Below are positions 1 to 5,754 of a stretch of DNA of 8,017 bases, piece after piece (position 1 is the first letter of the stretch; each line of letters starts with the position of its first letter). A model generated the notes under the pieces. It was not told the origin of the DNA. It saw only the letters and a program-made list of their open reading frames with translations, and made no database searches. The position numbers and the translations under genes were made by a program. This DNA is from Actinomycetes bacterium (GTDB taxonomy: Bacteria > Actinomycetota > Acidimicrobiia > Acidimicrobiales > UBA8190): positions 1 to 8,017 of the forward strand of contig JAJZYI010000148.1 in the NCBI GenBank assembly GCA_021798135.1, read 5' to 3'.

Positions 1-57
1 GTGCTCCACCAGCCAGGAGCCCACGAACCCCTTGCCGCCCGTGACGAACGCTCGCAC
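1..57 (-). CDS. NAD(P)-dependent epimerase/dehydratase, N-terminal fragment (cut by window edge)
   Basis: Only the first 19 codons lie in the window. They read MRAFVTGGKGFVGSWLVEH, the opening strand and dinucleotide-binding glycine loop (TGGxGFxGSxL) of an extended short-chain dehydrogenase such as UDP-sugar epimerases or GDP-mannose dehydratases/reductases. The GTG at 57-55 is the only possible start, because an in-frame TAA lies at 69-67 just upstream. The third loop position is Lys where most relatives have Ala. A TAAGGT hexamer ends exactly 6 nt before the start, which suggests a leaderless mRNA and a separate promoter from the glycosyltransferase operon. Given the GDP-mannose-type pyrophosphorylase further right, it may act on an activated sugar, but substrate and full length cannot be judged from 19 residues. 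Confidence 0.8.
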   Translation of the reverse strand, partial: MRAFVTGGKGFVGSWLVEH

Positions 58-63
58 GCACGC

Positions 64-69
64 ACCTTA
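64..69 (-). promoter_or_regulatory. Probable -10 element (TAAGGT) of a leaderless promoter
   Basis: On the minus strand TAAGGT occupies -12 to -7 relative to the GTG at 57. That fits the TANNNT -10 consensus and the spacing of actinobacterial leaderless promoters, where transcription begins at the first base of the start codon. No good -35 hexamer is visible 16-18 nt upstream and there is no Shine-Dalgarno sequence. The same geometry occurs at 3843-3848. Confidence 0.6.
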
Positions 70-148
70 GGGCGTGCCGCCACGCGCCGGGGGCAGCCGT
101 CCCGCTCGCGGCCCGGGGGTGCCGGCCGGACCGCGCCCCCACCCCCGG

Positions 149-166
149 GGCCCGGCCGCCCGGGCC
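149..166 (-). terminator. GC-rich hairpin after the glycosyltransferase operon, possible terminator
   Basis: A perfect 7-bp all-GC stem (149-155 pairs with 160-166) with a 4-nt loop lies about 30 nt past the stop of the last glycosyltransferase. An alternative 6-bp stem (152-157 with 163-168) overlaps it. No T tract follows on the minus strand, so at best this is a tail-less terminator or RNA end, and in DNA this GC-rich such stems also arise by chance. The rest of 58-196 shows no gene. Confidence 0.3.
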
Positions 167-196
167 GGCAGCGTCACCACACCGCAGGGGCGCTCC

Positions 197-1369
197 TCAC
201 GGCAAGGCCTCGCCCGGGCCCGGCGGTCGCTGCGCCGCCGCCCACCGGTACGCCGCCACGTGCCCCTCGGCGCTGGCCGCCCACGTCCTCGCCGCCGCCG
301 CCACCAGCCCGGCCTGCCGCCGGTGCTGGCGCGCCGGGCCGTCCGCCAGGGCCTCGGCCAGCGCCGCCGCCACGGACTCGGCCGACCCCGCCTCCGCCAG
401 CACCGCGGCGTCACCGGCCAGCTCCGCCATCACGGAACCGGCCGTCGTCACCAGCGGAGCCCCGCACGCGGCGGCCTCGAGCGCCGGGAGCCCGAACCCC
501 TCCTCGAGCGCCGGGTAGCAGACCGCGGCAGCGCCGCGCAGCAGCGCCGGCACGGTGTCGTCGGGCACGTAGCCGGTCCGCACGATCCGCCCGCGGTGCG
601 CCGAGGCCGCCACCGACCGCTCGACCTGGTCGCCGCCCCATCCCGGCCGCCCGGCCAGCACCAGCCGCAGGTCGGGCCTGGTGCCGGCGACGCGGTCGAA
701 GGCACCCACGAGCGCCGGCACGGCCTTGCGCGGCTCCAGGGTGCCGAGGAACAGGACGTACGGCGGCCGCACCCCGAGCCGCCGGAGCGCGTCGGCGTCC
801 GCGCCCGGCCGCGGCTCGTCGGGGCGGAACCGGTCGTGGTCGACCCCGTGGGGCACCACGAACACGCGCCCCCGCACGCCGCCGGTCGCCGCCAGGCGGT
901 CGGCCGTGGCCCGGCTCGGGCACACGATCGCCGCCGCCCGCAGCCGGGCCAGGGCGATCGCCCGACGGAAGAGGACCACCTTGCTCCGCTCGTGCCACTC
1001 GGGGTGCTCCACGAAGGTCAGGTCGTGCACCGTCACCACCGCCGGCACGGGGCACAGGACCGGCATCGTGTAGTGCGGCCCGTGGTGGACGGCGGCCCCC
1101 GCTCGGCGCAGCGCCCAGGCCAGGCCGGCCTGCTCCCACGCCAGCCGGGCCGGTCGCGACGGCGGCGCGCACGGCAGCACGGTGGGGGCGAGCTCCCGCC
1201 ACCTGGCGGCGTCGTCCCGGCGGCACCACACCGCCGGACGGACGTCGTCGCGCCGGGCGAGCGCCCGCACCAGCTCCACGACGTAGCGCCCCGCGCCGAC
1301 CGGGCGCTCGGGCACCGCCGTGGCGTCCACCGACACCACCAGGGCCCGGCCCCCCGGCGTCCCGGTCAC
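197..1369 (-). CDS. GT4-family glycosyltransferase (third gene of the GT operon)
   Basis: The 390-aa product has a GT-B fold. It should move a sugar from an activated donor to a growing glycan on the cytoplasmic side of the membrane with retention of configuration. The N-terminal domain shows an opening strand VVSVDATAV with the glycine loop VGAGRY (residues 24-29) and VTVHDLT (112-118). The C-terminal domain has VPHGVDHDRF, FLGTLEPRK, LAGRPGWGG and GYVPDD, then the donor-site EX7E motif EGFGLPALE at about 290-298. Length is normal for the family and there is no signal peptide or membrane segment. The GTG at 1369-1367 overlaps the preceding gene's TGA as GTGA, which fixes the start and implies coupled translation. 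Motifs resemble mannosyl/rhamnosyl transferases of O-antigen type, but donor and acceptor are unknown. Confidence 0.9.
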   Translation of the reverse strand: MTGTPGGRALVVSVDATAVPERPVGAGRYVVELVRALARRDDVRPAVWCRRDDAARWRELAPTVLPCAPPSRPARLAWEQAGLAWALRRAGAAVHHGPHYTMPVLCPVPAVVTVHDLTFVEHPEWHERSKVVLFRRAIALARLRAAAIVCPSRATADRLAATGGVRGRVFVVPHGVDHDRFRPDEPRPGADADALRRLGVRPPYVLFLGTLEPRKAVPALVGAFDRVAGTRPDLRLVLAGRPGWGGDQVERSVAASAHRGRIVRTGYVPDDTVPALLRGAAAVCYPALEEGFGLPALEAAACGAPLVTTAGSVMAELAGDAAVLAEAGSAESVAAALAEALADGPARQHRRQAGLVAAAARTWAASAEGHVAAYRWAAAQRPPGPGEALP

Positions 1370-2514
1370 CGCAGCGCCTGCCACAGCGCCACGTGCTCCG
1401 CCGCGCTCGCCCGCCACGTGCGGGCCGCCGCCCGGCGGTAGCCCGCCGCCACCAGGTCCCGGCGCGTGGCGTCGTCGGTGGCGACCTCCACCAGAGCGCC
1501 GGCGATGGCGTCCACGTCGGTGGGATCCACCTGGAGCGCGGCGCCGCCCGCGCTCGGCACCGCGCTGCACACCACGGGCGTGCCCGCCGCCATCGCCTCG
1601 AGCGGCGGCAGCCCGAACCCCTCCGCCAGCGGCACGTAGGCCAGCAGTCGCGCCCGGCGGTACAGGCCGGCCAGCACGGCGGCCGGGACGGGCCCGGCAG
1701 CCACCGCCTCGGCGGCCGGCGCCCCGGCAGCAGGCGCCCCGTCGCCCCAGCCGCGGGGGCCGACGACCACGAGCGGCATGCGCTCGCCCAGGCGGGCCTG
1801 GGCCCTTCGGTGCGCCTCGGTCAGGCGGGCGAGGTTCTTGCGGGGCTCGAGCGTCCCCACCGCCAGGACGAACGGCCCCGCCACCCCGAGCCGGGCGAGC
1901 AGCTCCCCGGCACCCCGGTCGTCCGCCGGCGGCAGGTGGTCGCTGCCGTGCTCGACCACGACCACGCGGCCGGCGGCCGCTCCCGCCCCCACCACGGCGT
2001 CGGCCACCGCGGCGGACGGCACCACCAGCCGGCTGGCCCGGGCGACGGCACGGTCGAGCGCGGCCTGGTGCCAGCGGCGGCCTCGTGCCGGGAAGGCCTG
2101 GGGCACGTCGAGCCAGGCCAGGTCGTGCACCGTGACCACCAGGGCGCGCCCGCGTGCCGGCGGCGACGCCAGCGACAGGGCGTGGACCACGGCGCCGCGG
2201 GTGCCGGCGTCGATGCCCGCGTCCCACAGCCGGGTGAGGAGGGGGCCCGGGACGGGGACGGCCCGCACCGGCACGCCCCACGCCCGCAGCGGGTCGGGGC
2301 GCGCCCTCGTCGCCGACGCCACCAGCTCCAGCGCCGGCAGCGCAGCGCCCCCCTGCCCCAGCGCCGCCAGCCCCGCCAGCAGGCCGGTGCAGTACGTCCC
2401 GATCCCGCCGGGTACCGCCCGGCGCAGCTGCTGCACCACCAGCGACACGTCCGGGCGGCCGGCCGGCGCCGCCCGCCCCGTGCCGGCCCGGCCCGCCGCG
2501 GTGCCGGCCCTCAC
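1366..2514 (-). CDS. GT4-family glycosyltransferase (second gene of the GT operon)
   Basis: The 382-aa GT-B enzyme is paralogous to its two neighbours. Visible motifs are the loop GGIGTY after VSLVVQQLRRAVP, VVTVHDLAWLDVP, VVVEHGSDHLPP, AVGTLEPRKN, VVVGPRGWG, and the EX7E motif EGFGLPPLE at about 298-306. A spacer rich in Ala, Gly and Pro (GDGAPAAGAPAAEAVAAGP) stands where relatives have a short link between the second-domain strands, a small low-complexity insertion. The GTG at 2514-2512 overlaps the upstream TGA as GTGA, giving a leader of about 25 residues rich in Ala, Gly, Arg and Pro before the first strand. A GTG at the Val of PDVSLVV would remove it, and the overlap favours the longer form. 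It probably adds one sugar in the same glycan assembly as its neighbours; specificity cannot be read. Confidence 0.9.
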   Translation of the reverse strand: MRAGTAAGRAGTGRAAPAGRPDVSLVVQQLRRAVPGGIGTYCTGLLAGLAALGQGGAALPALELVASATRARPDPLRAWGVPVRAVPVPGPLLTRLWDAGIDAGTRGAVVHALSLASPPARGRALVVTVHDLAWLDVPQAFPARGRRWHQAALDRAVARASRLVVPSAAVADAVVGAGAAAGRVVVVEHGSDHLPPADDRGAGELLARLGVAGPFVLAVGTLEPRKNLARLTEAHRRAQARLGERMPLVVVGPRGWGDGAPAAGAPAAEAVAAGPVPAAVLAGLYRRARLLAYVPLAEGFGLPPLEAMAAGTPVVCSAVPSAGGAALQVDPTDVDAIAGALVEVATDDATRRDLVAAGYRRAAARTWRASAAEHVALWQALR

Positions 2515-3752
2515 CGGCCGGCCGCCTCGGCGTACAGGGCGGCCAGGCCCGCCGCGCAGGCGTCCCACGTGAAGCCGGCCGCCCGCACCCGGCCGCGCTC
2601 TGCCAGGCCCGCGGGCAGGTCGCCGTCGAGCGCCGCGGCCAGGGCGCCGGCCAGGGCGTCGTCGTCACCCGGGGGGACGAGCACGGCCGCGTCCCCGACC
2701 ACCTCGGGGACCGCACCGGCCGCCGCCGCCACCACGGGGACGCCCGCGGCCATCGCCTCGAGCGGCGGGAAGCCGAACCCCTCGTAGCGCGACGGGTACG
2801 CCAGGACCGCGGCGTCGGCGAGCACCCGGGCCAGGTCCCCGCCGCCCAGGTACCCGCAGCGGACGACGCGCTCGGCCGCCGGCGACCGCTCGAGCGCCCG
2901 CCCGAGATCGGCGGCGCCCCAGCCGTCGGGACCGACGATCACCAGCGCCACGCCCGGCCGGTCGCCGGCGACGCGCTCGAAGGCACGCACCAGGCCGGGG
3001 AAGTCCTTGCGCGGCTCGACCGTCCCGACCGCCAGGACGTACCTCGACGCCCCGGGCGGGAGCGCGACCAGGTCGGTCGCCGGGCGCGGTGACGGCGGCG
3101 GTGACGGCGGGACGCCGTGGTGCACGGCCCGGACCCGCGCCGGGTCGGCGCCGAGCTCCGCCACCACCTCGCCGGCCACGAAGGCGGAGGGCGTGTGGAC
3201 CCACGCGCCTTCCGCGACGGCCCGGCGGACCAGTGCGGGGAACGCCAGGGTGGCGGCGTCGCACAGCTCGGGGAAGCGCACGGTCGTGAGGTCGTGGACC
3301 GTCACCACCCGCGCCGCGCGCCGCGCCGGGGGCACCACGAAGTTCGTGCCGTGGACCACGTCGGCCGGCCCGGTGAACCACTCCACCGGAGGCCAGTCCC
3401 AGCGCGCCCACGCCCGGTGCAGCGGCCGCGCCGGCATCGCCCGCTGCCGGGCGGCCACGCCCGCCGGGAGCGCCGCCGTCAGCTGCCCTCGCCGGCGCCA
3501 GGTCACGGCGAAGGCCGACACCGAGAGGTCGGCGCGCCCGGCCAGCGCGGCGAGCGCGTGCTCGCAGAAGCGCCCGACGCCCGTCCGGACGCCCAGCAGC
3601 GCGGTCGCCTCGACCGCGACGGCGAGGGCACGGGGCGACCCCCCCGGGCGCTCGCCGGGGCCGGCAGGCGCCCCCGGCACCTTCGGCGTGCCGGCAGCGG
3701 CGACGGCGCCGGCGACGGGCAGGAGCGGGTGCACCGGTCGAGCCTTGCACAT
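2511..3752 (-). CDS. GT4-family glycosyltransferase (first gene of the GT operon)
   Basis: The 413-aa product begins its first domain with VAVEATALLGVRTGVGRF (about 45-62), a typical GT4 donor/acceptor loop. It continues with VVHGTNFVVP, VVTVHDLTTVRFPEL, VHHGVPPSPP, LAVGTVEPRKD, VIVGPDGWG, GYLGGGDLARVLADA and the EX7E motif EGFGFPPLE at about 324-332. The first 40 residues are low complexity. The start is uncertain: I took the ATG at 3752. A GTG at 3734 would give 407 aa and has AAGGCT at -12 to -7, a weak match to the leaderless -10 pattern; a third GTG is at 3680. No convincing Shine-Dalgarno precedes any of them. The gene heads the operon and is divergent from the cofD unit, with 23-bp repeats directly upstream of the ATG. 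Its end overlaps the next gene by GTGA. Confidence 0.88.
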   Translation of the reverse strand: MCKARPVHPLLPVAGAVAAAGTPKVPGAPAGPGERPGGSPRALAVAVEATALLGVRTGVGRFCEHALAALAGRADLSVSAFAVTWRRRGQLTAALPAGVAARQRAMPARPLHRAWARWDWPPVEWFTGPADVVHGTNFVVPPARRAARVVTVHDLTTVRFPELCDAATLAFPALVRRAVAEGAWVHTPSAFVAGEVVAELGADPARVRAVHHGVPPSPPPSPRPATDLVALPPGASRYVLAVGTVEPRKDFPGLVRAFERVAGDRPGVALVIVGPDGWGAADLGRALERSPAAERVVRCGYLGGGDLARVLADAAVLAYPSRYEGFGFPPLEAMAAGVPVVAAAAGAVPEVVGDAAVLVPPGDDDALAGALAAALDGDLPAGLAERGRVRAAGFTWDACAAGLAALYAEAAGR

Positions 3753-3753
3753 C

Positions 3754-3822
3754 CGCGCCGCCACCCGAGGCACGGCCGCGCCGCCACCCGAGGCACGGCC
3801 GCGCCGCCACCCGAGGCACGGC
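3754..3822. repeat. Three exact tandem copies of a 23-bp repeat
   Basis: Copies at 3754-3776, 3777-3799 and 3800-3822 are identical; on the plus strand each starts CGCGCCGCCA and ends GAGGCACGGC. A further partial resemblance (CACGG) follows. The array fills most of the 102-bp gap between the divergent glycosyltransferase operon and the cofD unit and abuts the ATG at 3752. A 23-bp unit cannot keep a reading frame, so it is not a protein repeat. It may be an array of regulator sites, since the period is close to two helical turns, or a recent slippage expansion. Confidence 0.9.
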
Positions 3823-3842
3823 CACGGCAGTCCCAGCCCCGT

Positions 3843-3848
3843 TAGGGT
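3843..3848 (+). promoter_or_regulatory. Probable -10 element (TAGGGT) of a leaderless promoter for the cofD unit
   Basis: TAGGGT lies at -12 to -7 relative to the A of the ATG at 3855. This is the TANNNT geometry of actinobacterial leaderless transcription and is identical in spacing to 64-69 on the other strand. No -35 hexamer is evident 16-18 nt upstream. The overlapping AGGGTGA at 3844-3850 could alternatively serve as a ribosome binding site, so the ATG is supported either way. Confidence 0.6.
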
Positions 3849-3854
3849 GAGCCC

Positions 3855-4013
3855 ATGCTCCACACCACCCGGCGCCGCGTCGGTCGCCAGGCAGCCCCGC
3901 CGGCCGCGCCGGCCGCCGCCACCGCCGTCGCACGCGTGCCGGCAGCCGCCGCCACGACCCCGGCGGCCGCCGTGCCCCCGAGCGCGCCCGCCGCCGCCGG
4001 GGCGGCGTCGTGA
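3855..4013 (+). CDS. Hypothetical 52-aa Ala/Pro-rich leader ORF coupled to cofD
   Basis: I do not recognise this product. It starts MLHTTRRRVGRQ, a basic stretch, and continues as about 40 residues almost entirely Ala, Pro, Thr and Val, with no predicted domain. Support for translation is positional: the ATG sits exactly where a leaderless transcript from TAGGGT would begin, the frame stays open to a TGA at 4011-4013, and that stop overlaps the cofD GTG as GTGA, the overlap also used at three other junctions here. Third positions are nearly all G or C, but so is the whole region, so codon use is weak evidence. It may act only in cis, delivering ribosomes to cofD, which has no strong Shine-Dalgarno of its own. 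The alternative is that 3855-4009 is an untranslated leader. Confidence 0.45.
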   Translation: MLHTTRRRVGRQAAPPAAPAAATAVARVPAAAATTPAAAVPPSAPAAAGAAS

Positions 4014-4930
4014 TCGCCGTGCTCGCCGGCGGCGTCGGCGCGGCCCGCCTGCTGCGCGGCCTGGTGCGAGCCGCACCGCACGGGTCGGTGACGGCGGTGG
4101 TCAACACCGCCGACGACACCGTCCTCCACGGCCTGCACGTCAGCCCCGATCTCGACACGGTCTCCTACACGCTGGCCGGCTGGTCCGACGACGAGCGGGG
4201 CTGGGGCCTGGCCGGCGAGACGTGGACCACGATGGCCCAGCTCGAGCGGCTGGGCGGCCTCACCTGGTTCCGGCTGGGGGACCGGGACCTCGCCACGCAC
4301 CTCTACCGGAGCCAGCGCCTGGCCGAGGGTGCCACCCTGTCCGAGGTCACGGCCGAGCTGTCGGCTGCCATGGGCGTGCCGGCCACCCTCCTCCCGATGT
4401 CCGACGACCCGGTCCGCACCCGCGTGACGCTGGCGGACGGCCGCGAGGTGGCGTTCCAGGAGTACTTCGTCGCCCTGGGCCACGCCGTCGCCGTGTCCGC
4501 GGTGCGCTTCGACGGCGTGGAGCGGTCGCAGCCGGCCCCCGGCGTGCTGCGCGCCCTCGCCTCCGCGGACAGGATCGTGATCGCCCCGTCCAACCCGATC
4601 GTGTCCATCGGCCCGGTGCTGGCGGTCCCGGGCGTGCGCGAGGCCCTGGCGGCCCGCCGGGCCGACACCGTCGCCATCTCACCCCTGGTCGGGGGCGCCG
4701 CGCTGAAGGGGCCAGCCGACCGGCTGCTGCGCGAGCTGGGCCACCGGTCCTCCGCCGCGGGCGTCGCCGCCCTCTACCGCGACGTCGCCGCCACGCTCGT
4801 CGTCGACGACGTCGACGCCGCCGACGCAGCCGATGTCGAGCACGCCGGCGTCCGCTGCGTCGTCGCCCCGACCGTCATGCGCGACGTCGACGCGGCGACG
4901 GCGCTTGGCCGGGTGGTCCTCGATGCCTGA
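4010..4930 (+). CDS. cofD: 2-phospho-L-lactate (or phosphoenolpyruvate) transferase of F420 synthesis
   Basis: The 306-aa product matches CofD, called FbiA in actinobacteria. This cytoplasmic enzyme moves the phospholactyl or enolpyruvyl group of a guanosine-diphosphate intermediate onto the deazaflavin FO, making F420-0 or dehydro-F420-0. Visible family features are the N-terminal loop AGGVGAARLLRGL (6-18), NTADD (32-36), HVSPDLDTVSYTLAG, FRLGDRDLATHLYR, the strongly conserved PSNPIVSIGPVLAVPGVREAL from 193, and ISPLVGGAALKGPADR from about 223. Length is usual. The GTG at 4010 puts the first strand right at the N terminus, as in relatives, and overlaps the preceding small ORF by GTGA. The 3' end overlaps cofE by 8 nt. 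Whether it uses phosphoenolpyruvate, as reported for mycobacterial FbiA, or another three-carbon donor cannot be told from sequence. Confidence 0.95.
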   Translation: MIAVLAGGVGAARLLRGLVRAAPHGSVTAVVNTADDTVLHGLHVSPDLDTVSYTLAGWSDDERGWGLAGETWTTMAQLERLGGLTWFRLGDRDLATHLYRSQRLAEGATLSEVTAELSAAMGVPATLLPMSDDPVRTRVTLADGREVAFQEYFVALGHAVAVSAVRFDGVERSQPAPGVLRALASADRIVIAPSNPIVSIGPVLAVPGVREALAARRADTVAISPLVGGAALKGPADRLLRELGHRSSAAGVAALYRDVAATLVVDDVDAADAADVEHAGVRCVVAPTVMRDVDAATALGRVVLDA

Positions 4931-5732
4931 GGCGACCGGCTCGGCCAGCGCCCCACCCGGCCCCGGGGACCGCGCCGGCGGCGCTCCCGGCACTGCCGAG
5001 CCGGGGCCGGGAGCGCGCGCCGAGCCGGCGACGGGCGGCGGGCTGCAGGTCCTGCCCGTCACGGGCATCGGCGAGGTCCGCCCGGGCGACGACCTGGCGG
5101 GCATGATCGCGGCCTGCGCGACCCTGCGGGACGGCGACGTCGTGGTCGTCACGCAGAAGGTCGTGTCCAAGGCCGAGGGCCGGCTCGTCCCCGTCGACGA
5201 GTCGGACCCCGCCGCCAGGCGCCGGCTGGCCGAGGCGGAGGCCGCGCGCGTCCTGCGCCGCCGGGGCGACCTCGTCATCACCGAGACGCACCACGGCTTC
5301 GTCTGCGCCAACGCCGGCGTCGACCTGTCCAACGTGGCCTCGGGCTGGGCGGCGCTGCTGCCGGTCGACCCGGACCGCTCGGCCCGCCGGCTGCGCGACG
5401 GCATCAGGGCCCGCTGCGGCGCCGACGTGGGCGTCATCGTGTCCGACACGTTCGGGCGAGCGTGGCGCCGGGGGGTCACCGACGTCGCCATCGGCTGCGC
5501 CGGCGTCGCCGCCGTCGTCGACCTGCGCGGCGAGCACGACGCCATGGGCAGGCCCCTGGTCGCCACCGAGATCTGCGTGGCGGACGAGATCGCCGGCGCT
5601 GCGGAGCTGGTCATGGGCAAGGCCGCCGGCGTGGCCGCGGCCGTCGTGCGCGGCGTGGCGCCGGACCTGCTGCGCCGCTCGTCCGTGGCGGACGAGATCG
5701 TGCGCCCGCCCGGCGAGGACCTCTTCCGCTGA
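4923..5732 (+). CDS. cofE: Coenzyme F420-0:L-glutamate ligase, single-domain
   Basis: The 269-aa product matches CofE, the GTP-dependent ligase that adds glutamates to F420-0. Motifs include LPVTGIGEVRPGDDLA (43-58), VTQKVVSKAEGR (76-87), HHGFVCANAGVDLSN (123-137), VIVSDTFGRAWRRGVTD (171-187) and DLRGEHDAMGRPL (200-212). The protein ends soon after the ligase domain (PPGEDLFR), so the C-terminal FMN-binding nitroreductase-like domain of mycobacterial FbiB is absent. The first 40 residues are a Gly/Ala/Pro/Glu-rich extension not usual in the family. The ATG at 4923 is the only reasonable start, since no ATG, GTG or TTG lies at the domain edge, and its ATGCCTGA overlap with cofD couples the two genes. 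The stop lies 22 nt from the convergent epimerase stop, with no obvious terminator between them. Confidence 0.95.
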   Translation: MPEATGSASAPPGPGDRAGGAPGTAEPGPGARAEPATGGGLQVLPVTGIGEVRPGDDLAGMIAACATLRDGDVVVVTQKVVSKAEGRLVPVDESDPAARRRLAEAEAARVLRRRGDLVITETHHGFVCANAGVDLSNVASGWAALLPVDPDRSARRLRDGIRARCGADVGVIVSDTFGRAWRRGVTDVAIGCAGVAAVVDLRGEHDAMGRPLVATEICVADEIAGAAELVMGKAAGVAAAVVRGVAPDLLRRSSVADEIVRPPGEDLFR

Positions 5733-5754
5733 TCCCGCCCGGCGCGGCGACCGG

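Noticed and set aside
197..2716. An 839-codon minus-strand frame that might suggest a fusion protein.
   Set aside because: Only its last 390 codons carry glycosyltransferase motifs. The rest is an out-of-frame shadow of the neighbouring gene, and the GTGA overlap at 1366-1369 marks the real start.
1..2787. A 928-codon open frame on the plus strand.
   Set aside because: It is antisense to three well-supported glycosyltransferase genes and its translation is a Pro/Arg/Ala-rich string without motifs. Stop codons are rare in this GC-rich DNA, so long false frames are expected.
3754..3822. The 23-bp repeats as a CRISPR array.
   Set aside because: The copies are directly adjacent with no spacers and no cas genes are nearby.
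3007..5106. A 699-codon plus-strand frame crossing the divergent promoter region.
   Set aside because: It runs antisense to one glycosyltransferase and out of frame through cofD, with no recognisable domain.
5733..5754. A bidirectional terminator between the convergent cofE and epimerase genes.
   Set aside because: The 22-nt gap has no convincing stem-loop or T tract; termination may occur inside the opposite gene or be factor-dependent.
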